Shown piece by piece: positions 1-11,936 of a stretch of 64,000 bases of DNA. Source of the DNA: Blasia pusilla. Taxonomy: Eukaryota; Marchantiophyta; Marchantiopsida; Blasiales. The stretch's first letter is position 1. Each line of letters begins with the position of its first letter. A program made the translations under genes and the position numbers. Location: assembly GCA_050084515.1 (NCBI GenBank), contig CM114271.1, forward strand, positions 61,628,001-61,692,000, given 5' to 3'. The notes beneath the pieces are model-generated. The model had not been told where the DNA came from. It searched no databases and saw nothing but the letters and a program-made list of their open reading frames with translations.

Positions 1-950
1 ACATCTTAGGTCCATGTGCATCCACCGAATCTCTTGCGCTGTCCCACCCGCAACCAGGGTTTGCGTGTGGTAAATTCTTCAGTTCTTCGTCCCTCATCCC
101 AGTCTGTAGCATCCTCCGACCAGAGTTCTCAAGTGGTAATTTCTTCAGCAGAGTCCTCATGTGGTACTTTCTCCACTTCATGGTTCACATGCACCCACAG
201 AGTCTCCGGCACCGTCCAGTCAGGACTCTCATCCGGTACCCTCTTCAATTCGTCGTCCCTATGCACCAATCCCAGTGTTCAGCACTACCCACCAGACTCC
301 AGAGTTCTCCTGTGGTACTTTCTTCAATTGTTGGTCCATGTGCACCCACAGAGTATCTAGCACTGTCAAACCAACCCCCTCATGTGGTAAGGTAAGGAAT
401 TTCGTCAACTCTTTCCCATGTGCACCAGGAGCATCTGCTCCAGCACTGCCAAAGCAGACCTCTCTCTCTCTCTCTCTCTCAGGCGGTGAGAAACTGGTAA
501 TTTCTTCAATTCTAGGCCCATGTGCATCCACAGAGTCCCCAGCTCAGTTAAACCGGGACTCGCATGTGGGACCTTCTTTAATTCGTCGTCCGTATGAACC
601 GAACCCTGCTTCCCTCCCTCCCTCCCTCAGCCCCCCTAGCATCCTCCCACAAGACTCAAGAATTGCGATGTCGTACCTTGTTCACTTTCCTCCCCCCCTG
701 CTGAATCTGCACCACCGTCCAACCAGAGCTCTCATGCGATACTTTCTTCACTCGTTTGTCCACGTGCACCCAGTCCTCCACGAATCTGAACTTCTGAAGC
801 ACTATCCCTCCCCACCCATCCCTGTCTTCGGCCAGAATTCGCAGGTCGTGCTCTCCTCCCCACGTTTCCCTCCCTCTGCACCCATCCCATCGCATCCCAA
901 TCCGTAGCTGCGTCCGTGCGGACCAAGGGCTCGCGAGACTTCTTAATGAG
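1..950. repeat. Array of degenerate LINE-tail-like repeats
   Basis: Imperfect tandem repeats of roughly 75-90 bp. Each unit has a variant of CTCATGTGGTACTTTCTTCA, then a TCCATGTGCACCCACAGAGT-like block, then AGCACTGTCCAACCAG-like sequence. The same order of motifs occurs in the tail of the LINE-like element near 59.7-59.9 kb and 23.4-23.6 kb. The long open frames here come from the repeat composition and have no recognisable domain, so no gene is called. A short CT microsatellite lies at about 460-480. Confidence 0.6.
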
Positions 951-3900
951 AACACAACTGTTCGTTGGACAAGGGGACAGGAAATCACGTCGTTCATTTA
1001 TTCTCCGTTGTGAGTCAGTCGAGAAGTACTTATGGAGGAGTAGTAGGTTGTACTAGGAAAGATGAGGATAATAAATAAAAAATATGGATCATGGAAAACC
1101 AATAAAAAAATTAATTCAAATAGTCAAGCATTCAAAGACCATTTCTCTTTTAAGGTTGTATTAGTTGGACATATAGGATGATGATTTCGAGATCGATAGC
1201 ACTTATTGTTGTTGGGGATACACGTCTTTGTATGGAAAGTTTTGAAATTGGGGAATGGTTTTTGAAAGAAATCATAAGTTGTTCTATTATATATGACCAC
1301 TGAATTCGGTTTCATTCACCTGACCATCTTTTCACAATTTCCACTATGTCCTTCAAGCGGGTTATTTTGATTTTAGAAAGCAATCTCCTCTACCAACCCC
1401 TCTCACCCGATTGAAAGTTTTGGGTTTATGGCCAAGCGTCAGTGACATCCATATGTCTCTTTTTCTAATGGTTTTCGGGTTTTACTCAAGACTATGGAGG
1501 TTCGAATATGGCCGACCATGAATTAGCTAACATTGTTTTTTATCTTGGTTTTATAGTTTGTGAGTTGAGATTCAAGGGGTATTTTGTTGCAATTGGTCCG
1601 ATTTGGTGTTTAAACTCTTTACACTTCGGATGGTTTTTTTCTTTATTATTATATGATAGATTAATTCCTAGGCCAACATAGTAGCCGAAGGTCTCGGTCC
1701 CTAGCTAAAATGCCCCTCTTGTAGTTCATACTTGTATAACCTTCTCTTCGTCATATGTACTAGTTTCTCTGTCAACCCATCTACCTCAAGATAATCCTTA
1801 GATATGGTGTAGTGATCTATTAACGTCTGTCTGATCAAACAAGGTTTGAAACTCTCTTCTAAATTGGGTATCATGATCATCCAACACATTTGTTAGTGCA
1901 TCATAATAACTCAACACATCATCTAGAGATATGACAAGGCTCCTTAGAGGAATGTTATGTCCTTTGTGTAACTCGACACTTGAGACATGCGAGAACTTCT
2001 TTGACTCTACCTCTTGAGAGGCGTGAAAATTTGGGTCTCTAGACTCAACCTAAGTCTTCCGTTCACAAGGTTCAAGATGTGAGTCTCTTCATAGATCTAA
2101 CAAACAAGAGTAGATGAAAGACTCTACGAAAATTTGAGTAGGGCCATATATAATATTTTGGGGAACGAATCTTAGGGATGTTATGGCTCTTCTCAAGGAT
2201 ATATAAGGAAACCATATGGCTCTCAAGAGCCAACTTTCTCATGTTGAGCCCTTTGCAACACTTCCACTTCAAGGTTTTGGTAGGACACTACTACATTCAA
2301 CAATGTTTTGTGAGTATCCGAAGCCGAAAGACAATAGCAACATTGTAACTAACCCACACACAAAACACTCACCAAACTAGAAATTTGACATGCATTTTAC
2401 GACTCCATCACACATCCTAAGTTTTGTTTTATTGCACTCATAAGACAGTCGCAAACGAGCCACATCTGAGCCGCAAAATACTCTCTTTAGGGTTTTAGTT
2501 GTGCGAATGGAATACGAGTGAGGATCGCAAGTCAATTGCAAACAAATCGCAAGATATATTAATTTTCTTTTAAAACATCAAAATTTCCCATTGCATTCCC
2601 ACAATCAAATTCATATTTCCACACATGCACCGCTTTTCAAGATGGATTTTTTCAATTACAAAATAGATTTACAAAATTCATACAAGAATATCACTAATCC
2701 TATCTATGTCAAGGTTAAAGTTTATATTCTCTTCTATGTCAAGGGTGTGCTCCTGTTATGCCACTCTCATGAGGCTACATTGGACTTGTAGAAGGTCCAA
2801 TGCTTGATGAAGTCCATCTAGATTCTGTCAAAGCAAGCACCTCCCCACGAATGGTATGTGTTGTATCACCTCTCGTACAACAAGTACCGGATACCATTGG
2901 TATTAATCTCGACATCCCTCATACATGTTATACCAAGGATGCTCCGATCCTGTCTTGTGACACTATACCACATGTTACAAATAGGCCCATCTCCTTGACT
3001 ATGTCCGCTATTTGACAAGGATCTCTTGTTATGCCTCAGATGTGCTAGTTGTCACATCATAGTTAGCCAACAAGTAAAGCTCTACCGCATCGACGTCATA
3101 GAGGGTCAGCGGGCGATTTGGATGTAACTTCTTCTTGAGATGTCGGATGAGGTTGGCGATTGATCGGTTGCGTAGGGAATATCATTTATGGAAATTTCCC
3201 TTCTTTTCTATTTCTGGCCAGTGACATGTTGACCGAGTCAACAATCACTCACTAACCTATGCTCATAAGTTACCGTTTGGATGCTATTTTTGGGGGAAAG
3301 AGCTTTTTGGCTCTTCCCAAGGCTATAAGAGAGGGAAAGATGGATTTCCCAAGCCATCTTTCTCATATTCAGCCTTTGGAGCACCTCTTTTGCATGTGTG
3401 TTGGAGTCTAGGGCGCATCTATTTAGGGCGAGAGCATAGAGTAGCCGCGGGTCGTGGGAGTGTCTGAGTAGGAAGCTGGAGTGAGGCGGTGAGCACATAG
3501 GAGCAGCACGCCGGGAGTAAAGGAGTGAGGGTTGGTGAGGAAGGGAGCGGGGCTACATAGGGAAACTGGCCTGCAAAGAATTAATTATAGCCAATAGGGG
3601 GCAAAATGTAGCTGGAGACGGCGAGACTCCCCCCGCATTTATGACAACATGAGAGTTGCATTTGGAGCCAAGGTAGTCAGGCATGGTAGGACATTGGAAC
3701 TACATTGTAGTAAGCAGGGTATGTGGTAGGTGATCAGGTGGGGTCACTACAAAGTTTCCTCGCGCGTGGCATGGGTTGGATGAGCCAAGAGTATTCCGGC
3801 ATAGATGTTTTACGATTGTCGTCACTCATGATTTCAATGGGGTTTCTGATTTGCAATGGGATTCGCTAGCCGTGAGAGTCATTGATGACATACTCAATAG

Positions 3901-5286
3901 TACCTTGCCGATTAGTGTTGAGTTGGGAGATCCGCGTCAAGAGTTTGCGATGGAGTGTTAGAGGTGGAGACACATGCGCCACTCTCGATGGGTAGTCTGC
4001 ATCCGCTGACTAGAAGTTCGACGTGTTATTTGAGGAGATTTTTATGGCGTGGAAGTTATTGTTTCGTATGGAGCAGTCCGGGCTGACCCTGGAGTAGAGA
4101 GATGTTGGGCGTGTTTAGGTTACCCATTCGAATCTCTTTTCCCGTACTTATCTCGTGTCGTTGAGGGTTTTGGGTATCGATTAGAGTTAAGGCTAGATGG
4201 GTATAGCAATGTTGACGAGTGTAGATTCCTTGCATGTGTATCATGTTTGTGGATATAGGACGGTTTCCCAGGAAGGGGTTGTGCATATGACCCAAGAGAG
4301 CTTCAGTAGCTTAGGTGAGCTAGTTGAGAGGCTTAGGGTGAGCTTGAGTCTAGTGGAAACTGCATCAAGAGGGTGTATCAAAGGTTGTGCGGTCTCGATG
4401 TACATGCATGAGTTCATTTCTTGTATATATGTGGATCTACCCCTATGTTGGGAAAATCGGTGTTGTGTGGTGTGGATGTGACCAGCGATGTGTATGTATA
4501 CGACCTAGTGAGGCTCATCTCATATACGCTCATCCGGATCATACCCGACCCTCCTCATCCTCTCACTATAAGAGGTATCATGCTCATCTACATGATCACA
4601 TGCGGTTATCAAATCGGAGCCACCTAACACAAGAATGCCTTCATTGGGATGAGGCATGTCATGTTGCACAATAGGCCCCACTAAGTTTCATTAGTATTGT
4701 GAACCCAAAAATAACTTTGATATTAAAAGACAAACATAGATATTATAGTGTTAGGAACTTACCAAGGATGCTATCATATCCTAGTTGGCGATGTCCTCAT
4801 CTTAAGTCTTTTGACCCTGCCGCACATTATCCATGATTTGGGAAGTTGGTACAACCTATACTTTATAAACTACACACAGTACCCTCCTAGTCAATTAAAC
4901 ATTGTATAATGTGAATTAACTATCCATCTTGTCGATGTCACTTAGAGGGTCTAATACATCATATGCAACCGCAAGCCTTTAAAGTGACCCTTTGCTATTT
5001 TTTAATTAATCTGACCCTATTTTTTGCGGTTTTTAGTTTAAGCATCACTATTGTAATTATCTAAATTATTTATTTTAAGAACCCTTTCACTATTAGAAAA
5101 AACTTAGAAAAAATTACGGCCTCTTTTTGCAAGTGGATACAATTTATATAAATGGAGGCATAGTACAAAGGGCCAATTGGATATAAATGAAAAATAGTAC
5201 ACACGATATATATAAAGACATAACATCAATACATTTCAATGAAATATGTAACAAGATTGATGTAAATACTTTATTTCATAAGTACA
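951..5286. other. AT-rich intergenic DNA with old repeats
   Basis: No gene supported. Open frames are short and have no recognisable domains. Two related blocks, about 2140-2280 and 3280-3400, share a GGCTCTTC-CAAGG-TATAAG core and a GCCA-CTTTCTCAT tail. A partial third relative, sharing AACCTATGCTC, sits near 17.63 kb. They could be remnants of one LTR family, but no intact ends were found. Confidence 0.4.
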
Positions 5287-5474
5287 CTAGTGTAAGCTCG
5301 TGCAATGCACGGGTTTGAATTACCTACCATAATTAATTCTTAAATGTAATTTTAAATCAAATTCGAGCAATCCTATCAGTTCAGAAGGAAATTGATCCTA
5401 TTGGTTGAAATTGCTAAATGTGAAGAGGAGACAAGTTTGCAAAATGAAGGGGTACTCTCCAATAATAATATAGA
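5287..5474 (-). mobile_element. Short non-autonomous Helitron (188 bp)
   Basis: On the minus strand it begins TCTATATTATTATTGG and ends with a GC-rich hairpin (CCCGTGCATTGCACGAG) a few bases before the terminal CTAG. It is preceded by A and followed by T, the AT target site typical of Helitrons. It has no coding capacity. Four similar small elements occur in the window. Confidence 0.7.
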
Positions 5475-8400
5475 TTAAAAATTCAATATTTTCTCATTTT
5501 TTAAGAATGCATTGAAAAAATTTGTATCATGAGGATCTCATATCCAAACATCTTTTACTCTTTGATTGTATTCTATTGTAACACAACCAATTACCATATC
5601 TAATTGTATACAATTGTTATCATTAGTGAAACAAACTAAGCTTTGATTCAAAAGAGTGAATCAATTTAACATACACTTTATCCCACCATCTTCTGTTGTA
5701 GATCCTCCGACATGTTCAAGAATTCCTCTATCATTTAATGTTATTTCATGCCTTTTTGTGTAATTCTTTCCTTTTTTTCTTCTCAACTTTCTCAGTTAAC
5801 CTATCCAAGCATTGTAAGTATATCCTCCCTCCATGCTACTTGTAGGAACTCCTCTAATCTTTTCCTTTTCGTCTAGAAGCTACATCCCTTGAGGTAGAAG
5901 ATTGCAAAGCTTCCTCTTTAAGCAATACAAGAGATATTCTACCAATACCTAATATACATGATGCTTATGGTGCCTCTGAAGATTGCAAATGAGGTTTAGG
6001 AATACTAAATGTTAATGAACTTCTCACTCTTAATAGTCTATCTTTTGAAAGCATAGGATTCTCATCAAAGTTAGCTCACCAATGGTGATTTATATATAGT
6101 TTTCCCATCGTATGCAAACTTTCTAACATATTCTTCTCCAATACTCTTGTGTATAACCTCACTCACAACATGTCTTAACTCATGTCCAACACATCAATAT
6201 TGGCTAAACCATCATGTATATTATTTTCTTCACTTAGAAGAAGCAAGGGTGGATTACGGGGAGATGATTTGGTTCATTCCACAAATTTGATTCTATGGAA
6301 GAATGAACTATATAATGGAACAAAATCATTGTGGGGAGAGAGACGGAGAGTCCAAATTTGGCCAGGGATTTTCCTTTGCGAGGTGTGCTAGGAGCTTCAA
6401 AATCATATAAACTTATAGTCTGATAAATAAGTGTGTACATGGCTCTAGAGCATAAGGATCAGAAAAAAATATAGCAAAGCAGAAGTGTATGCGAGAGAGA
6501 TAGATAACGCAATTCCAATTGAGATCCTAAACTAACACAAGTTAAGGGAAATGAGGCTCTTGAGCTCAACGTACCCACAATATCCCCTCCGCATTCCACC
6601 CCATTCTCATCCCCCACCCCCAACCAGACGGCTTCCAACAAGTACCATGTACATCAACACCTTCCCTTAAAACCCTAAACCTAACTCTCAACAGCCCTAA
6701 ATGCACCCTCCAAGCCTACCATTAGTTACACTAAGGTAGGATGCAAATTTTTGTGATGAGATTACTCCCTTAACAATATTTCTTTGAATTCTACCAGCCA
6801 CTTAGTTCTAAATATTAGATAGCTCTCAAACCTTAAGGAGTTGTGCATGTTTACATTAGGAGGTAACTCAATGGTTCAAATCTGATTTTGAAAGTTGAAA
6901 GGTTGAAATATAAATCATCTAAGATACTAAATTTCCCATTTTTAATTCAAGGAGGTCAAATAGATCTGAAATAATTCATGCATGTTGAACACCTCTCTAG
7001 ATATGTCCCAGAAACTTTTGGAGGAAGTTGGATTTCCACATCTCATGGAACATCCTTCCCCTTGCTTAAGTCCATTTCTTTAGCTATACGCACTTTTACA
7101 TGTCATTCCACCATTCAATGGATCCAAAAGTCTTGAGGAAATGTATTACTTGTGTTTAAATTTCATGAACGATTCACATCTGGTTAAAATTGTCAAGTAA
7201 AGACGTTATGATTTAAACTTGGTAGTTTCCATTGTTTATTTTTTCAGCTTGGAGGAATATTTTTCCCATAAAAAAAATCAGCCAATTCTTCAATATCCCC
7301 AAGAATTAAGCGTTGGACCTCTTTGATAGGGAAGTTAAGGAGGATGCAAAGGAAGACTTGGCAGACAAGGAGATATGACTTAAAAAGCTTCTATCAACTT
7401 TAAGACAAATTAGGAGGTCATTGTTTGATAATGGTTCCTATGGAGGCATGGGGCCTATCCGGAGTAGGCATTGCCATATGGGATGAGGCAACTCCGTCTC
7501 TATTGGGGCCACAACTATGAGTGGACCAACATGGTCTATGGCGACGCCTACCAGGATCTCTTTGGATGTTGGATCTTCTATAGGTCTAGTATAGCCGTAC
7601 ATGCGAGGCACATTAAGTGCATGCGAGAGGAAAATGTAGGATTAGGGACACTACTGTCAATGGTACTGCATAGAAGATTTTGTAAAAATTCTAACCTACA
7701 TATATAAAGTTCATTTGACTAGTTTGATTGATGCATCACACAAATTGAAAATTGAATGGAAATCTTTTTGCACATTTTAGATTAATTTTGAAAATTGGAA
7801 ATACAAAATTAGGGAGCCTCTTGAGAGTCAAACTCACAAGAGGCTTAATCCCAAGTCCTCGTTAGAATGTGTGTCTAAGAATTAGCCATTTGTGATGCCT
7901 ATGCACATAGGTTATTGGATGACCATTGATTGGGTGAACATGTTGTTTGACCCAGTATAAAAATAAAAAATCTGACTCACAAGAGGCTCCCTAATTTTGG
8001 GAATTCCAATTAATCTCTTCTTGGGAAGCAAGTCATGATCATGATCGCGAATCAAAGGAGGATCAACCTTAGTGCATGGAATCACAAAGGCGTAACCAAG
8101 ACTATGGTCATATTTCATGAGACAAATCTTATCACTTGGCGTAAGGGCAAATAGATCCACCAAAGGAATTTTAAGATAAATAAGAAACCCTAAGTCCAAA
8201 GGGGGGAAAATCATGCCAAAAAATAAGACGTTTTAAAGATAGTTGTACGTCTAGAGACAGGTCTTAGGATCAAAGGAAAGGCTCGAAACCACTTGTGAGA
8301 ATGTGGGCAAGCCAAGATGGGCAAGTAAGTCTTAAGTTTAGAGTTTTCAATTGAGGGGAAAATGGCTTGGGAATCATGATTAGTCAAGAGAGGGAATGTT

Positions 8401-8745
8401 ACCATGAGGCTAGTCACAAAACATCAAAGGTAGCAAGAGTCGCACGACCACCTACGAGATGCAAAGGATTAATTTTAGATGGGTGAGTGGAAGGTGGAAG
8501 GGATCTAGATGGAGGTTGCGGCATGTGGATAGAAATAGCAAATGGAGGATGGGGCATATAGTTGCACAAATTTTTTTCGTTAATAAGTCCATATGATCGA
8601 ATCGCTTGCCATGTCATCTACATTATATGGTATTCATGATAATATAACTCATATTTTCATGCCATATCAACAAACCATGCTAGTCACTCAAATTATGTGG
8701 AAGATCTGACTTGCCTATTATGTCTCTACAAGTAATTAGTCATCA
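5475..8745. other. AT-rich intergenic DNA
   Basis: No supported gene. On the minus strand, three open frames of 67-100 codons between 7912 and 8617 overlap end to start at ATGA. They have no recognisable domain, so I treat them as chance or as decayed element sequence. Confidence 0.3.
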
Positions 8746-8746
8746 T

Positions 8747-9668
8747 TTGTGCGGGCTACAAGCCCTCACCAGGCTCGCATTGAGCCCGCGTGGTCGACGG
8801 TAGGCTTGTGCTATTGTGCATGGGCAGTGGCTTGCAAAGGGCTTGTAGAGGGTGGGGCTCCTCATCCCGCCCAAGGCCCGTAGAGAGATAGACCCTATAG
8901 TCGTCCTGCGAGAGGCACCAAACCATCGAGAGGTGGAGTTGAGATTGACCCACCAGAGGGGACCGATGGGCGGCAGGCCACGGTTCCACAGTCATTCACA
9001 TTGTCGGAGGCACTACACACACCATTGATGGTGGGATCAATTCTGGGGGATAGATCGATTCGGGAGAGATTTCTTGTATCAGTGGCGGTTCTTACCATTT
9101 GGGTTGAAGAACGCGCCTGCAGAGTTTCAGAGAGTGATGGATAGGATTTTGGCTGGCTTGGATTTTTTCCGATGTTATATAGATGATATTCTTATCTTCA
9201 GTTCCACGGTTTAGGAGCACGAGCGACACCTGGAGGAGGTGTTTCGGCGATTGCAGTTACATGGACTGAAGTTACATCCAGGCAAGTGCACATTCTTTCA
9301 CGAGCAGATTGAGTACTTAGGACACATCACATACCCGAGTGGATTAGGCGTTCAGCAGACAAAGGTGGAGGCTATTGCGCAGATTCCACACCCTACAGAT
9401 GTGAGTCAAGTTTGAGCGTTTCTTGGACTGGAAAACTTCTATCAAGACTACCGCATGCCCTCTACAAGCCATTGAGAGCCCTCCAAGGGCCTACCTTGGC
9501 CGGATGCGCGCCATGCAGGCTCAATGCGGGCTCTGTGCGCACTATATAATGGGAGGCAAGAGCGAGCGACGGGTTGTTGGACTAGATGTGGGCTACTCAA
9601 GCCTAGGTCTACATTGCAAGCGGGGCAGGCTCAAGTGTGGGTCATGAGAACACGGGCCCGCACAAACA
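8747..9668. mobile_element. Inverted-repeat-flanked segment carrying Ty3 RT fragment
   Basis: Both ends carry TTTGTGCGGGC in inverted orientation. Subterminal motifs are repeated inversely inside, for example GGCTTGTAGAGG on one side and CCTCTACAAGCC on the other, and GGCTCGCATTGAGCCCGC against a near-complement. The middle holds a fragment of Ty3 reverse transcriptase. No clear target-site duplication was seen. It resembles a non-autonomous DNA transposon, perhaps hAT-like, that captured or received a retrotransposon piece. Confidence 0.4.
9075..9445 (+). pseudogene. Ty3-type reverse transcriptase fragment
   Basis: Translation gives RT palm-domain sequence: LPFGLKNAPAEFQRVMDRIL, then the catalytic YIDDILIFS with both aspartates, then HLEEVFRRLQLHGLKLHPGK and EYLGHI. 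In-frame stops interrupt it after the IFSSTV segment and near the end. It covers only about 120 codons of a polyprotein. It differs from the element at 10-17 kb, whose motif is YIADI, so it comes from another Ty3 lineage. Confidence 0.8.
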
Positions 9669-10003
9669 TAGGAGAAACAATCACATAAGCACTGCCAAAT
9701 TTTTCATATGAGTTGAGATTATGGGTTGTACAACAACCACCTTCACTTGTAGAGTAAAGTTACAATGGAGGGTCTAATTTTGTGATATTGTAGAGCAAGG
9801 AGTCACATACATTTTTATCAAAATGGCTTGTTATTTTGTCATACAAGCACCAAATGACGGCCATTCTTATGGGGTTGCCATAATCGTCGTGTGATGGAGA
9901 AAATTCAAAAATTTGCCATATCTCCTATTTGTGGGAAAATTTGGAAAGTAAAAATTTCATTTTTTTTAGTGGGAAGAAAGTGAAAAGTCTTTATTAAGAG
10001 TGT

Positions 10004-10008
10004 AATAT
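10004..10008. repeat. Target-site duplication AATAT, left copy
   Basis: AATAT directly precedes the left LTR and recurs at 17204-17208 directly after the right LTR. Five bases is the usual duplication for Ty3 integrases. Confidence 0.85.
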
Positions 10009-11042
10009 TGTCATGCGCCTACTCTCCTTGAATGTTAATCTTGTTGTTGCGGAAGCGTGCGTTCAGTACGTCACGCTCTCAACGTTGATCTGCATCCAAA
10101 CACACACTCTAGTTAGTCGGGTCTTGGATCAATCAAGGGCTAACTTTCCGAGTTCTCGTTTCAGTCTCTCATCAAGCTCAACCTTCCTAGTTTTGCGGTT
10201 TACAACACCGGCAAGCCTCGAAAGACTTGGGACAGACTTTCTAGTCGGTTCAAGAACCTAAAACGGCGTTTCGCGCCTGGCCGTTCCAACTGTCCGATGG
10301 AATGAGTCCCTAACCTAGATTCGCACAAATTGAATCTCGGGTTGGAATCCAAGTGTGGCGTACAAAGTCCACTCCCTTGGATCAGGTTTGGGTTTCGAGT
10401 TCCAACACCAAACTCACGTTCCATCCCGTGCCTTTGAGACACCGTTTGGTGCTCAAAGTGGGGATTTGTGTTCCAAGACATTTTGGAGAGACTCCTCCTT
10501 TACTAGTAATTCTGGGGATCTCTGGAGTTCCCTACATTTAGGGAAAGACACCCGGGCCTCTTCAATTGGCCCTCAACCTGATTGCTCTCACAATAGTTTT
10601 CAGCCAATATCTCAGTCTGTACTTATGCGTTTGTTGAGATCTTTGGTGTGTTGGAAGCGTCTTAAGATAATATTTCCAATGCATCCTTATTTGTCTCAAA
10701 CGCATCTTGGGGCTAAACATTATGGTCCAAAACATAGTCCAATTCCCCAAACGCTAGTCGTGTTCCAAAACCGGTTCTCACCTCTTTGGCCACCAACCTT
10801 CCAAGACTCAACTCCTCTCAAGTCTTGGCTCTCGTTTGGTCTAGGTTTCTTGGTCACAACCACTAACGTATGAAACGCACAACTCTGTTCCGCGTTTCGT
10901 CTCTTTGGCCAAGAGAGTAACTTTTCCAAGAGACCTTTCCAAATGCCTCTCCAAAGCACGAACATCGCAGCGTGAGTCCACTTGAGTTCTGATATTCCGC
11001 TTGGCGCCTATTTGGTGTTTTTTGGTTATGAGGGTTGCAACA
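10009..11042 (-). repeat. 3' LTR of Ty3 element
   Basis: On the plus strand it starts TGTCATGCGCC and ends GGGTTGCAACA, so in element orientation it runs TG...CA. It aligns along its length with 16175-17203. The polypurine tract abuts its inner end. Confidence 0.9.
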
Positions 11043-11056
11043 CTCATCCCTCCTTT
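11043..11056 (-). other. Polypurine tract
   Basis: In element orientation AAAGGAGGGATGAG lies immediately before the TG that opens the 3' LTR. This is the expected position and composition of the plus-strand primer. Confidence 0.8.
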
Positions 11057-11739
11057 GAAGGTTGATATCCTCATCAACGCAAATCTTTTTAATGTTAAGT
11101 TCTGGGAAGCCGACCCCTTAACACTGAATCACATTCTAGTAGCTAACCCGCAATTCCTCTTTTGGCTTAAGTGTTAGGTTGTCGCTTGCAACACTTAGAA
11201 TTATTAGCTTCTTCACTTCAATTGGCCTAGACCAATTGTGCAGAACTAATCTAAACTATCAAAATAAGCTAACTAAGTCTGCAACCTAACGCTTCACTCA
11301 CTATTTGTAAACAATCGCATGTTTACCTAGCCAACTCGTACTACTTTTGGGTTACTCATATTCCACTTAGGCGCGTCACTAAGTTCACTCCTGCAACATG
11401 AATGAGATCACCACAAACCTCAAGACAGACTAATCTGCCCCGCCGATGTTAGGGCGAGTCCAAATGCTAGTACTTCAACATTTGGTCTTGATCTAGATAT
11501 TTTATATGAAAATAAGCTCTCACCTCAAATACTCACTGTTTAGCCTCCTTCACTTACATCCTAAGCATATGAAGAACTACTCATTGCCATGCACTACCAA
11601 ACTCAAAATTGCAATCACAAGCATCGAATCTCCAAATCCATGCATTCTTTATTGCAACAACTAAACATTTCTAGTTACAACGGGTTATCGGCCCAAGCTT
11701 CCGGTCACAAGTTATGTCCTTTGCTTCACCATGCACTAA

Positions 11740-11936
11740 CGCATGTGCCTATCTTGCATCCATTTGAAGTCTCGCAACGCTTCTTGGGCGTGTTCAAGAT
11801 CCGCCTCCGCAATCCAAGTCGCCTCTTTCACATGGTAGCCTTTCCACTTGACCAAGTACTTGTACTTGGCGGCTCTACGTCTGGAACGCAGAATGGTCTC
11901 AACCTCAAACTCTCGTTCCTCATTTTTTATGACCGA
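11740..11936 (-). pseudogene. Chromodomain at pol C-terminus
   Basis: Reading past the TAA at 11937-11939 in the same frame as integrase gives EEREFEVETILRSRRR, then YLVKWKGYHVKEATWIAEAD and a C-terminal helix, which is a chromodomain. It contains the YLVKWKGY core and the TWI/AEADL segment. In chromoviruses this domain steers integration to particular chromatin. A single stop codon separates it from integrase. Confidence 0.85.

Noticed and set aside
161-907. 248-codon plus-strand frame at the window start
   Set aside because: It comes from Pro/Ser-rich tandem repeats and matches no protein family.
10355-10873. 172-codon frame, with a relative near 16.5 kb
   Set aside because: Lies inside the LTRs of the Ty3 element and is not a gene.
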